From assembly GCA_030737875.1 (NCBI GenBank), contig CM060919.1, forward strand, positions 803,813,160 to 803,877,159: a stretch of DNA of 64,000 nucleotides, written 5' to 3'. Position 1 is the first letter of the stretch. Every line of letters starts with the position of its first letter. The stretch comes from Allium sativum (lineage: Eukaryota; Streptophyta; Magnoliopsida; Asparagales; Amaryllidaceae). Below, piece after piece: positions 23,329-36,086 of this stretch. The position numbers and the translations under genes were made by a program. Under the pieces are notes generated by a model. It did not search any database and was not told the origin of the DNA. It saw nothing but the letters and a program-made list of their open reading frames with translations.

Positions 23329-26300
23329 TTCAAATTGAGTTGAAAGTGAATTGAAATGAATTCAAATTGAATTAAAATTTGAATTGAATAGAAATGAATT
23401 TTAAAACGAATTTATAAAGAAGAATTCAATTTTGATTTGAATTGAAAAGAAAGTTGAAATTGCTTTTGAAACGATTTTAAAACGATTTATAAAATTCGTT
23501 TTAAATAGTAATCGACGAAATATATATTATATATATTATATATATAATATAATGGCCTGAATAGAACACGCCGCGCCGCGGCAGTTCGTGAATTTCGACC
23601 ATTTATTTCAAACGGACATTGCGGGAGATCCGACCGTCGGATTCTCCTAAAACCGGAACCGTTGGGTTCGTATCGAAAAGAGCTTTCCAATGAATAATAG
23701 AAATTTGAAATCTAACGGTTGGATTTGGAGTTATGTCCAAATCAAATTCGAAAAAGGTCGCTGTAAGTGCAGTTCGATAGCCGTTGATGGAAATCGACTG
23801 TACGGGCCTTGATAAAATTATTAAAAATATCTATAATTTGTGTAAAATTATAATATGTGAATTGGGAAGAATTGAGCTGGAAAATTCCACATTAGAAGGT
23901 AAAAATAGATTTTTATCGAAATGAACTAGTTTTGAACTAGAATTAAAATCAATTTATTTTTGAAATAAATAAATTGAATTTGAAGGTGATTTTGAAAATA
24001 ATCGATATTTCCAATACGTGAATTGGACTGGAGTTGAATCGAAATTATCTTCGGAATATTTTGATGTTGGATTTCGTGACTATACAGATATTGTTATGGG
24101 AATTTGAAAGATATTTTATATCGTTATTTCCAATACGATATTTGTTGGTTTCAGAATTTGATATTGAATATAAGCCGGTATATTTTCTATTCAGAGCCTT
24201 GTATTTAATATCAAATGTGATTTGGGTTTATCGTGAATCGTGTTTTAGATAACATTGGTTCCTTAACCCAGTTAAAGGCAAGATATCGATTTCTGAAAAG
24301 ATTAAAACTAAGTGGAGTTTTAATGAATCTTTAATTAGATTAAAATGTGAATTGATAATTTAAATTATCAAATCTGAAAAGTGATCGAGAGTGGAGTATC
24401 ACCAGTTTTGCTCCAAAGCGATAGTTAAATCTTTAATTAGATTTGAACGTGAAATGGTAATTAATTTTACCGATAACACCGTGGTGTTAGGAATGGAGTA
24501 TCACCAGTTTTGCTCCATGAGATATATAGGTTGGGATTGGGAAATAAAATAAATAATTACTTCGGTGTGGTTCGTTAATCCCGACTAGTTAGAAATGATT
24601 TCCAAAGGAGGATTGAAGAATAAATTTAGAAGAATTTATCTTTGATAAAATTAATGGGAACCTTTCCCTAAGAATGTGATTTTGTGAATAAAAGAATATT
24701 CTGAATTGGAATGAGGCGTTCATTGTGTTTGTGTAACATTTGTTTATTATATACGTGGGTTATTCAGAAAGGCCGGGTTTATACCCATTCTGAATAACCG
24801 ATTCGACGAGATGTCGAAGACGAAGACGGTGGTTGAAGACCGGAAGTCTTCACATCGTTTGGGTGATTACTGATGATCTTGATTGGGCTGTACACCCAGG
24901 ATGAGGGAATCAGTTGGTGATCGTCCAGACGTACTTGGAGATCGATGGATATGCGAGGAAAGTGCCTCCGGTTTCGTTCAGACCCAGAACGAACTTGTAA
25001 ATGGATTGTGTGTCTGACATTGGATTTTATTCTGTGTTGATTGATCTCTATTAAATATACATCTGTTTGGCGGCGGAGAATTTATTCTCTTGCTTAACGC
25101 CCTTCTCTGAGACGTACGAGCTCAGAGGTTGTATATCGATGGACATCAGTCGCATGGAGTGAATTGCCAGTGTGGCATGCGTAAGTGGCTATTGATCAAG
25201 GCTTCTGTTGAAAAGCAAAGTCTTGTGGTTGATGATCAAAGCACGGCCTGTGTGGCGTAGCTTTGTGTATAACGTGAATTCGCGAGCCTCACACCTCGGT
25301 ATGAGTCAAAAACGGGATAGTGACTGCAGGGAGAGCACGGCGTTTCTTTCTAGCTAGGGTGGTGTCAGTGACCTACCAGCCCTGACATTTATATACTTTT
25401 CACCTGTGTGGTTGTTGGATATGAGGCGCCTCGGATATAGGTCTGTAAGGACCGGGAAACGTGTGTTCAGGAATAACTAATCCTCAAAAGTAAGAGAGGA
25501 CCGGCCCTGAAGATCCAAGGATCATAGTGGGGTCCTGGGACATTTGCTAGAGTGTCTCGAACGCGGAGAGGAGCTTGCCCCTTGCCTCGGCTCATGACGG
25601 AAATCCAATTTCCAATACGTGATATTGCGGTTTTAATTGTAGAACTAGTATGGCGACATGATATATGGTACCCATGCCGTCTATGATTTATATTTATGAT
25701 TGAAATTGTTTTGACACTATACACCTATTATAGTATCAAGTGATTTGTTTTAAACGTACCAAGCATGTTTGGCTATTATAAGGGAAAACCCTATCCTCCG
25801 GCTTGCGTTGCATTGTGTGATGGGACCTGGGTCTTATAATAGCTTCATTTTTCGAAAAAGCATTGCGTTGTTTGTTCTATGCACTGGTATTCTTGGGAGG
25901 AAACCCGTTCCGTGTTATACGGCGTGGTCCCTTGATTTACCGAACTTTAAAATAAAGAATTATAACTGTTTTAGTTCTCACACCAGTCACATGACTGACC
26001 TGGAGTTTATTGTTTTAACCTAAACTCTGGGTGCCCCTATTTTCCACACGGGCAGCTAGTAGTTTTGGTTTTGCAGATTTATATTCACAGGGTCCTGATT
26101 TACAGCTGGAACGATGCTCGGAAAGCTCTGTATCCGTGTATCACTTCTATTTGTGTTTTGTATATTTTTCCGCTGCTATGTAATTTATTGTAATCTCTGA
26201 TATTTGTCGAATGTAATTTATTCATTTATACTCTGTATATTCTTGTATCTGATGGAGTTGTTGTAATAACAATGAAATGTTCTTCTGTATGCGTCCTTTT

Positions 26301-26358
26301 GTGTGTTGTTCTCAAAGTATTCGTGCTTTCCTTCACGGGGAAGTTACGGGTTCTTACA

Positions 26359-27400
26359 GTGGTATCAGAGCTTTGGTTTACAGAGCTCGAGAACAAGACA
26401 CATTAGAACCATACGAAAGAATTCATCAGATATTGGATTAATAATATCCAATTAGAATGACTCGTTAGAGATAGGATCAGTAGTATCCTAGAACGAGTGT
26501 GAAGAGTATATTTTTCAAATGAAAACAATTTTGTTTTGAAAATTTAAATCGTTTTATTCGTATTTGAATATTTATTTATATTGAATATGGACAATCGAGT
26601 ATATATAGATTTCGCATATACGCGTCATGAACGTATAGTCGAAGTTTTAATATACTGGATAGATATAGAGTCACATTCTAGACACCCGGGGATAATTCTG
26701 ATGATGTGGCCACATCATCAGTATTTATATTCGTGTTTCGAAGGTGTGATTTCTATATATTTCCATTAGACTGGTGTGAGAACCAAAACTAATATAGATA
26801 GCTTTATTGTTGTGAATTGGCATCAAAACAAGATTTTCCGTATATATATATATATATCAAATTTATGAATTTGAAACTCTAATTCACTAATTGATTGATG
26901 TTTGTGTTGTTTGTTTAATTGTTTGCTAATTTTGAACCATTTAGCCTAATATAATCAAATATTGAATTGTATTGAAAATTGGTCGCATTTGCTTACATAT
27001 ACATATACTTACATTGAACAGGTCATAGCAAGGAGGCTAGAGCAGAGAATAAAATTTGTTTGCCCGACAAATAGGTACATGTTTACTACATAATTTACTG
27101 TTTTGTTTGGGTGATGATGATTTTATGAGCCTATTGGCTAGCCGCTTGGCTTTTTCTTTTTCTTTTTGAGATCTGAAGGACCGGGGAAGCTATTTGAAAT
27201 TCCCCGATGCTCCCGGTGCAGGGGAGGTTATGGCGAAATTTTTCGAAAATTTAGGGTGTTAGCCAAATTTTTGAAATTTTGAAAATTCTCAGAAACTGAA
27301 AAGTTGGAGAATGCAAGCCAGATCGAATGTAGAGCTTATTAATCAAACCACTTTCGACTTTGTTCCTTTTCGGGGACGAAAAGTTTTAAGTGGGGGAGAT
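26359..27400 (+). mobile_element. Young family C internal region (non-coding)
   Basis: Between the giant LTRs lie only 1,042 bp. The initiator-Met primer site TGGTATCAGAGC is at 26360-26371. A middle part follows with no gag or pol motif and only short chance ORFs, including a (TA)n run near 26847. The polypurine tract sits at 27381-27400. The same layout is found in the old C array, so loss of coding capacity is a family property, not a recent deletion. Confidence 0.88.
27381..27400 (+). other. Polypurine tract of the young family C element
   Basis: AAGTTTTAAGTGGGGGAGAT abuts the 3' LTR. Together with the preceding CGGGGACGAA it closely resembles the tracts of B (37663-37682) and D (59471-59490), which supports use of one common set of proteins. 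Confidence 0.85.
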
Positions 27401-30400
27401 TGTAATAACCCGAAAATCTGGGCCAGTTTAAAATTTTTATTTTGGCAATTTTAGTGAATTTTGAATATTTAAAATAGATTATTTTAAATAATATCGACGA
27501 GAAATTTATTTTGAATAGAATTCGAACGTATATATTTATACGCGTCGTCGTTAGAATATAAATATTTATATATAATTATAAAAGGAATTGAAAATGGCGC
27601 GGTAGTTCGATAATTCGATTTCAAATTTCAATTGAATGTACCGGGTGCAAAGCAATCCGGATTTTAGTGAAACCAAAAACATTATGATCTAATTGATAAT
27701 ATCTTTCCAACGAATCTGAAAGATCGAGATTTCATAGCGGGAATCAAAAGATATGTCCAGTTGAAAATTCTGAATAGTCGCTATGGAATTCAGGCCCTTA
27801 AAAATGGACATTTTGCAAATGACCTCGGATTTCGACGAAACCACTTTTGTTGGATCCGCAGTGTCAAATTATTGCGAGGTTTCAAATTTCATAATTTTTC
27901 GAATCAATATGTGAGCGTGGTAAAGGAAAACGCGTTTGACCAGTTTCAGTTGATTTTAATCGACTGGAAAATGGCCATTTTTCAAACGGTCTCAGAATTT
28001 GACGAAACTAGTTTTGTTAGGACCGTATCGTCAATACGAAGCTTGAAAATATTTTTCTAGAATTTTTAAAGTTAATATGTGACCCCGGTAATTTGAAATG
28101 TACGTTTAAAATTCAATATAGTGATTTAAATGTAAATTTAACGGAAACTGATTCAAACAGTCGAATCAGCCTACGATACATATCCCATTAGGTTCGGAAT
28201 GGGGGTAATACGCTATGGACGACAGGCGGTGGACCTCGTTCAGGGATCATATGTAAAAGTCAACTTTTAGAATTGAATAAAAAAAAAAAACTTTCTTCCC
28301 CTTTATTACCCTATGCCCCCCCCCCCCATTCTAAATTATTTCAACAGGAATATAAAAAAGAAAAAAATAACAAAGGGGCTGGGCCCTAAACCCGCCGCCC
28401 ACGCACGGCGATCCTCCCCCTCCTCTCGATTCAGCGCCACCGCGCCCTCTTCCTCACCTTCTCCCTCCGACCTCCGCTAGCACCCTCTCTCCTTCCTCCT
28501 CTGATCGAGACCCGCACCCCCTTGGAACCCTAACGCCGCCCCTTCTTCTCGATCCCGCCGCCACCAATGGAGCACCGCCCTCCAAGCGACACCAGCAGCC
28601 ACCTCATCTCGTGTGCCCCCCCTTGAAGTCAGCCACCAGTCCGAACCCCCCTCTTCCGATAAAAAAAACAGTGAGTTTCTCTTTATTTATTTATTTATTT
28701 TCTTTCCCTTGGTTCATATCAGTTTTAACTATATAAACGAGTTTGAAAAACTGATTTCTTTATTATTTAAGCGATGATTTATACTTTATAAAGTTGAAGT
28801 TTATATTTTTATAATGATAAAAGTTATATTTTAGTTTATAAAAATAAAGAAAAGTTAGGATTTTTAGAAAGGTAAAAATATGATTTTTACTAAATAAAAA
28901 TATGATTTTGGTTCGATCAAAGTTAGGATTTTTGTTAAATTAGAAAAATATAATTTTTATAAAGAAGAGATTTTTTATTAGATAAAGAAATGATTTGTAT
29001 ACAGATGAAAATATAATTTTTATACAAACAAGGGGTTCAAAATATAATTTTTATATTATAGGAAGGTTCAGAATACAATTTTTATAAAGTAGAAAGTTGA
29101 AATTTTATATTATAGAAGGGTTAGAAATATAATTTTTATCATATAGAAGATAAAAAAATATGATTTTTATATTATAAAAATAGTAAAAATATGATTTTTA
29201 TTTATGTAGGATAATAAAAATATAATCTTTGTTAGAGAAAATAAACCATGTCTTGTTGGAGAAAATAAAACATTTTTGTTAGAAAAACAAAACAATTTTT
29301 GTTAGGAAAATATCACATTTTTGTTAGAGAAAATATCATATTTTGTTAAGGAAAAAGATGAGACTTTTGAAGTTAAAAAGGCGAGATTTTTGAAGTTAAA
29401 AAGGCGAGAACTTTGAATCTAAAAAGACGAGATCTTTAAGTTAATAGCGTGGTAAAAATATATTCTTTGAGAAATAAATAGCGAGATAAAAAGATAGTCT
29501 TTATTCTAAAAATAGCTTTGTTTAAAATAAAGAATAGACTTGTTTGAAATTAAAAATAGATTTGTTTAAAAATAAAAATAGAATTTTTATTTATAAACCA
29601 AAGAATAAAATTTGATTTATATTCTATATATAGCTGTAAGTAAAAATGTGATTTTTACTATGAAACAGAGTGCGATGGAACCCATCGAAAACGCAGTGAA
29701 GATCTCTACAATAGGAGTGTCGTGGTATTGGATAGCTTTCGGTGAGAACTTCTCACTCTAAATTCTTTTTTTTTTCTCTAGTTATATATATATACTAGGA
29801 TGCAGACGGTGCTTAGTAGCACCCGACACCCGTCATCCACAGACCATGGATGGCTTGTTTGTTAAATTGTTTGGTTGTGTAGTTGGTTAGTCTATTTGGT
29901 TTAAATTGAATTGTTTGGTGAATTGAAATTGATTGATTGATGTGTGAATGGCGTGGGCCTTCACTAGACCGGGGATAAGGCTAGGCCTTATCCCGTTTCT
30001 AGTATCGTGCCGTTATGCCGCCGAAATTTTCTAAAATATGTTAGAAAAATAAAAATATCATTTTTATTGTATAAATGAACTGAATAGAAATTCAAGTGTT
30101 GAAATAAATAGTTTTGTCGTTAAAAATATAATTTTTAACGTAAAAGTGAATAAATAAATATTTATAAACAAATCGGCCGATTTGTTTATTTACACTGATT
30201 TGACTGATATTGATTGGGTTGATAAATTTTACACATCGCCCAACTGCACAAATAAAATCTGTGTTTGATTGTTTGAAACCCCACACGGGTGTTGGGATGA
30301 AATTTGATGTTCACTCATCCTGATTGATTAAATATGTCGATCGGTCGATTGACAGACTGTTATAAGCGTCAGATATCTATATTTGATGCTTATACAGTGT

Positions 30401-33400
30401 AGTGCACTTTGGTTGATGGTTGATTGTTTATTAATGCTATTATATACATGTGTTGTATGGAATCCATATAATTAACGTTATATGGTGATTGATTGGGCCT
30501 CATTCCAATCGGGAAAATAATGAATATTAGAAAAGAAAATTCATGTGTTGAATGTAAAAATAGTCATGTGTTGACGATGTTCATGTGTTGAAAATATTCG
30601 TGTGTTGAGTAAAATATTTTAAATAATAAAAATTACATCTTCATCATATTTAAAATTAGAACTACTTCTCAGTAGAAGTCTAATTAAAAATCAAACGATA
30701 GATACCATAGTTTTATAAAATATTTTACATAACAAAAATAGTGAGGTGTTGACAGTACTCATGTGTTGAGATTAGTCGTGTGTTGAAAGAAATATAGATT
30801 CATGTGTTGAATGGGATAAATATTCATTTGTTGGATAGAATAAAGAAGTTTTGAAAATATAAAGCCGTGTTGATTAGAGATGCGTTATTTTGACGCGAAC
30901 GATATTTATATCGATTTTATTCGTTGTATAATGAATATTGAAAAGTGATTTCAAAATTAAATATTTTGAAATGAAATTCAAATTGAATTAGATTAAAATT
31001 CGAATTGAATAGAAAGCGAATTTGAATTCAAATAAAATAGAAATGAATTCAAATTGAATTAAATTGAAATTGAAATTTAAAACGAACTGAAATTGAATTG
31101 AAATCAATTTGAAACAAATTCGAATTGAATCAAATAGAAGGTAAATTCGAAATGAATTGAATTGAAAACGATTTCGAAATGAATTGAATTGAAAACGATT
31201 TCGAAATGAATTGAATTGAAAACGATTTCGAAATGAATTGAATTGAAAACGATTTCGAAATGAATTGAATTGAAAACGATTTCGAAATGAATTGAATTGA
31301 AAACGATTTCGAAATGAATTGAATTGAAAACGATTTCGAAATGAATTGAATTGAAAACGATTTCAAATTGAGTTGAAAGTGAATTGAAATGAATTCAAAT
31401 TGAATTAAAATTTGAATTGAATAGAAATGAATTTTAAAACGAATTTATAAAGAAGAATTCAATTTTGATTTGAATTGAAAAGAAAGTTGAAATTGCTTTT
31501 GAAACGATTTTAAAACGATTTATAAAATTCGTTTTAAATAGTAATCGACGAAATATATATTATATATATTATATATATAATATAATGGCCTGAATAGAAC
31601 ACGCCGCGCCGCGGCAGTTCGTGAATTTCGACCATTTATTTCAAACGGACATTGCGGGAGATCCGACCGTCGGATTCTCCTAAAACCGGAACCGTTGGGT
31701 TCGTATCGAAAAGAGCTATCCAATGAATATTAGAAATTTGAAATCTAACGGTTGGATTTGGAGTTATGTCCAAATCAAATTCGAAAAAGGTCGCTATAAG
31801 TGCAGTTCGATAGCCGTTGATGGAAATCGACTGTACGGGCCTTGATAAAATTATTAAAAATATCTATAATTTGTGTAAAATTATAATATGTGAATTGGGA
31901 AGAATTGAGCTGGAAAATTCCACATTAGAAGGTAAAAATAGATTTTTATCGAAATGAACAAGTTTTGAACTAGAATTAAAATCAATTTATTTTTGAAATA
32001 AATAAATTGAATTTGAAGGTGATTTTGAAAATAATCGATATTTCCAATACGTGAATTGGACTGGAGTTGAATCGAAATTATCTTCGGAATATTTTGATGT
32101 TGGATTTCGTGACTATACAGATATTGTTATGGGAATTTGAAAGATATTTTATATCGTTATTTCCAATACGATATTTGTTGGTTTCAGAATTTGATATTGA
32201 ATATAAGCCGGTATATTTTCTATTCAGAGCCTTGTATTTAATATCAAATGTGATTTGGGTTTATCGTGAATCGTGTTTTAGATAACATTGGTTCCTTAAC
32301 CCAGTTAAAGGCAAGATATCGATTTCTGAAAAGATTAAAACTAAGTGGAGTTTTAATGAATCTTTAATTAGATTAAAATGTGAATTGATAATTTAAATTA
32401 TCAAATCTGAAAAGTGATCGAGAGTGGAGTATCACCAGTTTTGCTCCAAAGCGATAGTTAAATCTTTAATTAGATTTGAACGTGAAATGGTAATTAATTT
32501 TACCGATAACACCGTGGTGTTAGGAATGGAGTATCACCAGTTTTGCTCCATGGGATATATAGGTTGGGATTGGGAAATAAAATAAATAATTACTTCGGTG
32601 TGGTTCGTTAATCCCGACTAGTTAGAAATGATATCCAAAGGAGGATTGAAGAATAAATTTAGAAGAATTTATCTTTGATAAAATTAATGGGAACCTTTCC
32701 CTAAGAATGTGATTTTGTGAATAAAAGAATATTCTGAATTGGAATGAGGCGTTCATTGTGTTTGTGTAACATTTGTTTATTATATACGTGGGTTATTCAG
32801 AAAGGCCGGGTTTATACCCATTCTGAATAACCGATTCGACGAGATGTCGAAGACGAAGACGGTGGTTGAAGACCGGAAGTCTTCACATCGTTTGGGTGAT
32901 TACTGATGATCTTGATTGGGCTGTACACCCAGGATGAGGGAATCAGTTGGTGATCGTCCAGACGTACTTGGAGATCGATGGATATGCGAGGAAAGTGCCT
33001 CCGGTTTCGTTCAGACCCAGAACGAACTTGTAAATGGATTGTGTGTCTGACATTGGATTTTATTCTGTGTTGATTGATCTCTATTAAATATACATCTGTT
33101 TGGCGGCGGAGAATTTATTCTCTTGCTTAACGCCCTTCTCTGAGACGTACGAGCTCAGAGGTTGTATATCGATGGACATCAGTCGCATGGAGTGAATTGC
33201 CAGTGTGGCATGCGTAAGTGGCAATTGATCAAGGCTTCTGTTGAAAAGCAAAGTCTTGTGGTTGATGATCAAAGCACGGCCTGTGTGGCGTAGCTTTGTG
33301 TATAACGTGAATTCGCGAGCCTCACACCTCGGTATGAGTCAAAAACGGGATAGTGACTGCAGGGAGAGCACGACGTTTCTTTCTAGCTAGGGTGGTGTCA

Positions 33401-34391
33401 GTGACCTACCAGCCCTGACATTTATATACTTTTCACCTGTGTGGTTGTTGGATATGAGGCGCCTCGGATATAGGTCTGTAAGGACCGGGAAACGTGTGTT
33501 CAGGAATAACTAATCCTCAAAAGTAAGAGAGGACCGGCCCTGAAGATCCAAGGATCATAGTGGGGTCCTGGGACATTTGCTAGAGTGTCTCGAACGCGGA
33601 GAGGAGCTTGCCCTTTGCCTCGGCTCATGACGGAAATCCAATTTCCAATACGTGATCTTGCGGTTTTAATTGTAGAACTAGTATGGCGACATGATATATG
33701 GTACCCATGCCGTCTATGATTTATATTTATGATTGAAATTGTTTTGACACTATACACCTATTATAGTATCAAGTGATTTGTTTTAAACGTACCAAGCATG
33801 TTTGGCTATTATAAGGGAAAACCTTATCCTCCGGCTTGCGTTGCATTGTGTGATGGGACATGGGTCTTATAATAGCTTCATTTTTCGAAAAAGCATTGCG
33901 CTGTTTGTTCTATGCACTGGTATGCTTGGGAGGAAACCCGTTCCGTGTTATACGGCGTGGTCCCTTGATTTACCGAACTTTAAAATAAAGAATTATAACT
34001 GTTTTAGTTCTCACACCAGTCACATGACTGACCTGGAGTTTATTATTTTAACCTAAACTCTGGGTGCCCCTATTTTCCACACGGGCAACTAGTAGTTTTG
34101 GTTTTGCAGATTTATATTCACAGGGTCCTGATTTACAGCTGGAACGATGCTCGGAAAGCTCTGTATCCGTGTATCACTTCTAGTTGTGTTTTGTATATTT
34201 TTCCGCTGCTATGTAATTTATTGTAATCTCTGATATTTGTCGAATGTAATTTATTCATTTATACTCTGTATATTCTTGTATCTGATGGAGTTGTTGTAAT
34301 AACAATGAAATGTTCTTCTGTATGCGTCCTTTTGTGTGTTGTTCTCAAAGTATTCGTGCTTTCCTTCACGGGGAAGTTACGGGTTCTTACA
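27401..34391 (+). repeat. Young family C 3' LTR (6,991 bp)
   Basis: This is the near-identical partner of 19323-26358. Small differences include a shorter A/C homopolymer tract near 28280-28330 and a 12-bp deletion near 31115. Its final TTACA directly meets the TATCG target duplication and the resumed element B protease reading. Confidence 0.94.
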
Positions 34392-34396
34392 TATCG

Positions 34397-35529
34397 TCCT
34401 TGATTTGTACTGTCGGGTGCCTATTTCCTACTCTTACTTTCAGTTTCCTTTTGACTTGACCATTATGAATTTTTCCGAATTTGATATCATCCTCGGTCTT
34501 GATTGGCTAACCAAATATGACGCTGAAGTGCTATGCTCAGAAAGAGTGGTTAAGGTGAAAAAAGGATTCGGGAACACTATTACTATACCTTGCCATGGGC
34601 CAAAATTTGATAGAAAGGCATTTTGGTCTTCCCTGGAGATCACTCCTATTTCTTTAGAAAATATCCTCGTGGTCAAAAATTACGCGAATGTATTTGAAGA
34701 AGTAGACAGCCTACCCCCGCGAGGGGAAATCGATTTCAGGATTGATCTCGTTCCAAATGCAAGACCTGTAGTTCATGCTATCAGAAGGATGACCCCCAAA
34801 GAAAAGGAAGAATTGCAAACCCAAACTAAGCAGCTCTTGTGGAAAGGACTCATCCGACCTAGCTTTTCTAATTGGGGTGCAGCTGTAGTGTTTGTCCCCA
34901 AATCCGACGGTACTCAAAGACTCTATGTTGATTAGCGCGATCTTAACAAGCAAACATTGAAGAACAAATACCCCTTGCCCCGCATAGATGATTTAGTGGA
35001 CCAATTAAATGGAGCCAAGGTGTTTTCGAAGATGGACCTAGCCACAGGTTTCCATCAACTCCGCATAGCCAAAGAATGCATACCTTTGACTGCCTTCAGA
35101 GGTCCTGACATATTCTACGAATGGTTAGTGATGTCGTTCGGTCTATGCAATGCTCCATCCTACTTTGTTGACTTGATGAATAGGGTCTTCCGTGAGGTCC
35201 TAAATAAATTCGTCCTAGTCTTCATTTATGATATTCTAATCTATTCTAAAACTAAGGAGGAGCATGAAGGACATTTAAGGGAAGTGTTGGAAATTCTTCG
35301 AAGAAATGTTTTAAAAGCAAAGTTTTCCAAATGCACATTTTGGCAAGAGGAAGTAAAATTCTTGGGCCTTGTTGTGTCAAAGGAAGGAATTGCTATTGAC
35401 CCAAGTAAAATTGCCGCCATTCGAGATTGGAAGAAGCCCAGTACACCCACTGAAGTAAGAAGCTTCCTAGGATTGGCCAGATATTACAGGAAATTTGTCA
35501 AAGATTTCGCCAAGCAGTCTAGCCATTAA
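34397..35529 (+). pseudogene. pol: Element B protease end and reverse transcriptase (broken; catalytic Asp lost)
   Basis: After the family C insertion the protease reading resumes with 'EFDIILGLDWL' (about 34477-34510). The RT linker 'PPRGEIDFRIDLVP' is near 34711. RT motifs follow: 'WGAAVVFVPKSDG', a TAG at 34933-34935 inside the 'YVD-RDLNK' motif, '[12 protein letters not shown]', '[13 protein letters not shown]', 'MSFGLCNAP', and the active-site loop at about 35221-35245. That loop reads FIYDILIYS instead of the family's FIDDILIYS, so the first catalytic aspartate is a tyrosine (GAT to TAT). '[11 protein letters not shown]' and '[12 protein letters not shown]' complete the thumb and connection. 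A one-base loss near 35520 shifts the frame into RNase H. Confidence 0.93.
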
Positions 35530-36086
35530 CAAAGCTCACCAAGAAGCATACCAAGTTCAATTGGACATCGGATTGTGAGGAGGCATTCCAAAAGCTAAAA
35601 GTGAGTTTGACCACTGCTCCCGTACTTACCATCATCGATGGCAACCAAGATTAAAAGGTCTACACTGATGCTTCTCAAAGTGGTGGTCTTGGAGCAGTAC
35701 TGATGCAAAGGGGCAAGGTTGTTGCCTATGCAAGTCGTCAATTAAAGCCGCATGAGAAAAATTATCGTGTCCACGACTTAGAGTTGTTGGCCGTAGTCTT
35801 TGCTTTAAAATTTTGGAGACATTATCTTTTGGGCGAAAAATTTGAATTATTCACAGACCATCAATCTTTGAAATATCTCTTCGATCAAAAGGATCTAAAT
35901 TTAAGGCAGCAACGATGGCTAGAATTTTTGGCGGCATACGCTCTTGACATCTTATATACGCCGGGGAAAGCCAATGTTGTGGCGGACGCGCTTAGTAGAA
36001 AGGATGTCATTGTCGCAAGCCTCATCATTACCCCTTTCTTGATTGATAAAATTTCTGCTCTTCAGAAGGATTATAAATTCATTTAG
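35530..36086 (+). pseudogene. pol: Element B RNase H (broken)
   Basis: This RNase H removes the RNA template and primer. 'CEEAFQKLK' is followed by a TAA at 35652-35654 just before '[15 protein letters not shown]', which holds the first catalytic Asp. '[19 protein letters not shown]' carries the Glu and '[10 protein letters not shown]' the second Asp. '[14 protein letters not shown]' is the typical end. An in-frame TAG at 36084-36086 separates it from integrase. Confidence 0.92.

Larger units (their letters stand above)
19323..26358 (+). repeat. Young family C 5' LTR (7,036 bp)
   Basis: This LTR pairs with 27401-34391. Its modules in order are about 0.9 kb of U3, a poly-C run (about 20263-20280), a TATA box, a GC-rich leader of about 300 bp, an AT-rich stretch rich in 'aaaatatgatttttat' words, a conserved GGTGAGAA donor-like site, tandem repeats, the block shared with B, and an acceptor-like TTTTGCAG. 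The LTR ends TTACA. Confidence 0.94.
19323..34391 (+). mobile_element. Young family C element: giant-LTR, non-coding (LARD-like) retrotransposon
   Basis: The element runs from TGTAATAACCCG at 19323 to TTACA at 34391. The perfect target duplication TATCG is at 19318-19322 and 34392-34396. It consists of a 7,036-bp 5' LTR, a 1,042-bp internal region and a 6,991-bp 3' LTR. The LTRs are almost identical: in the first 900 bases I see only about one change per 100 bases, plus homopolymer length changes. It has a primer site and polypurine tract but no gag or pol, so it must be copied in trans. It sits in the protease region of element B. Confidence 0.95.

Noticed and set aside
23097..23333. Minus-strand ORF of repeated SFSIQFISK units
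   Set aside because: It is the translation of a 27-bp tandem repeat in a non-coding LTR; the unit length is a multiple of three, so it stays open by chance.
25467..26023. Short ORFs in distal family C LTRs (also 33500-34056, 2290-2607 and 52766-52969)
   Set aside because: They lie in the conserved non-coding block on both strands; their frames are broken in the old copies, so they are not protein genes.
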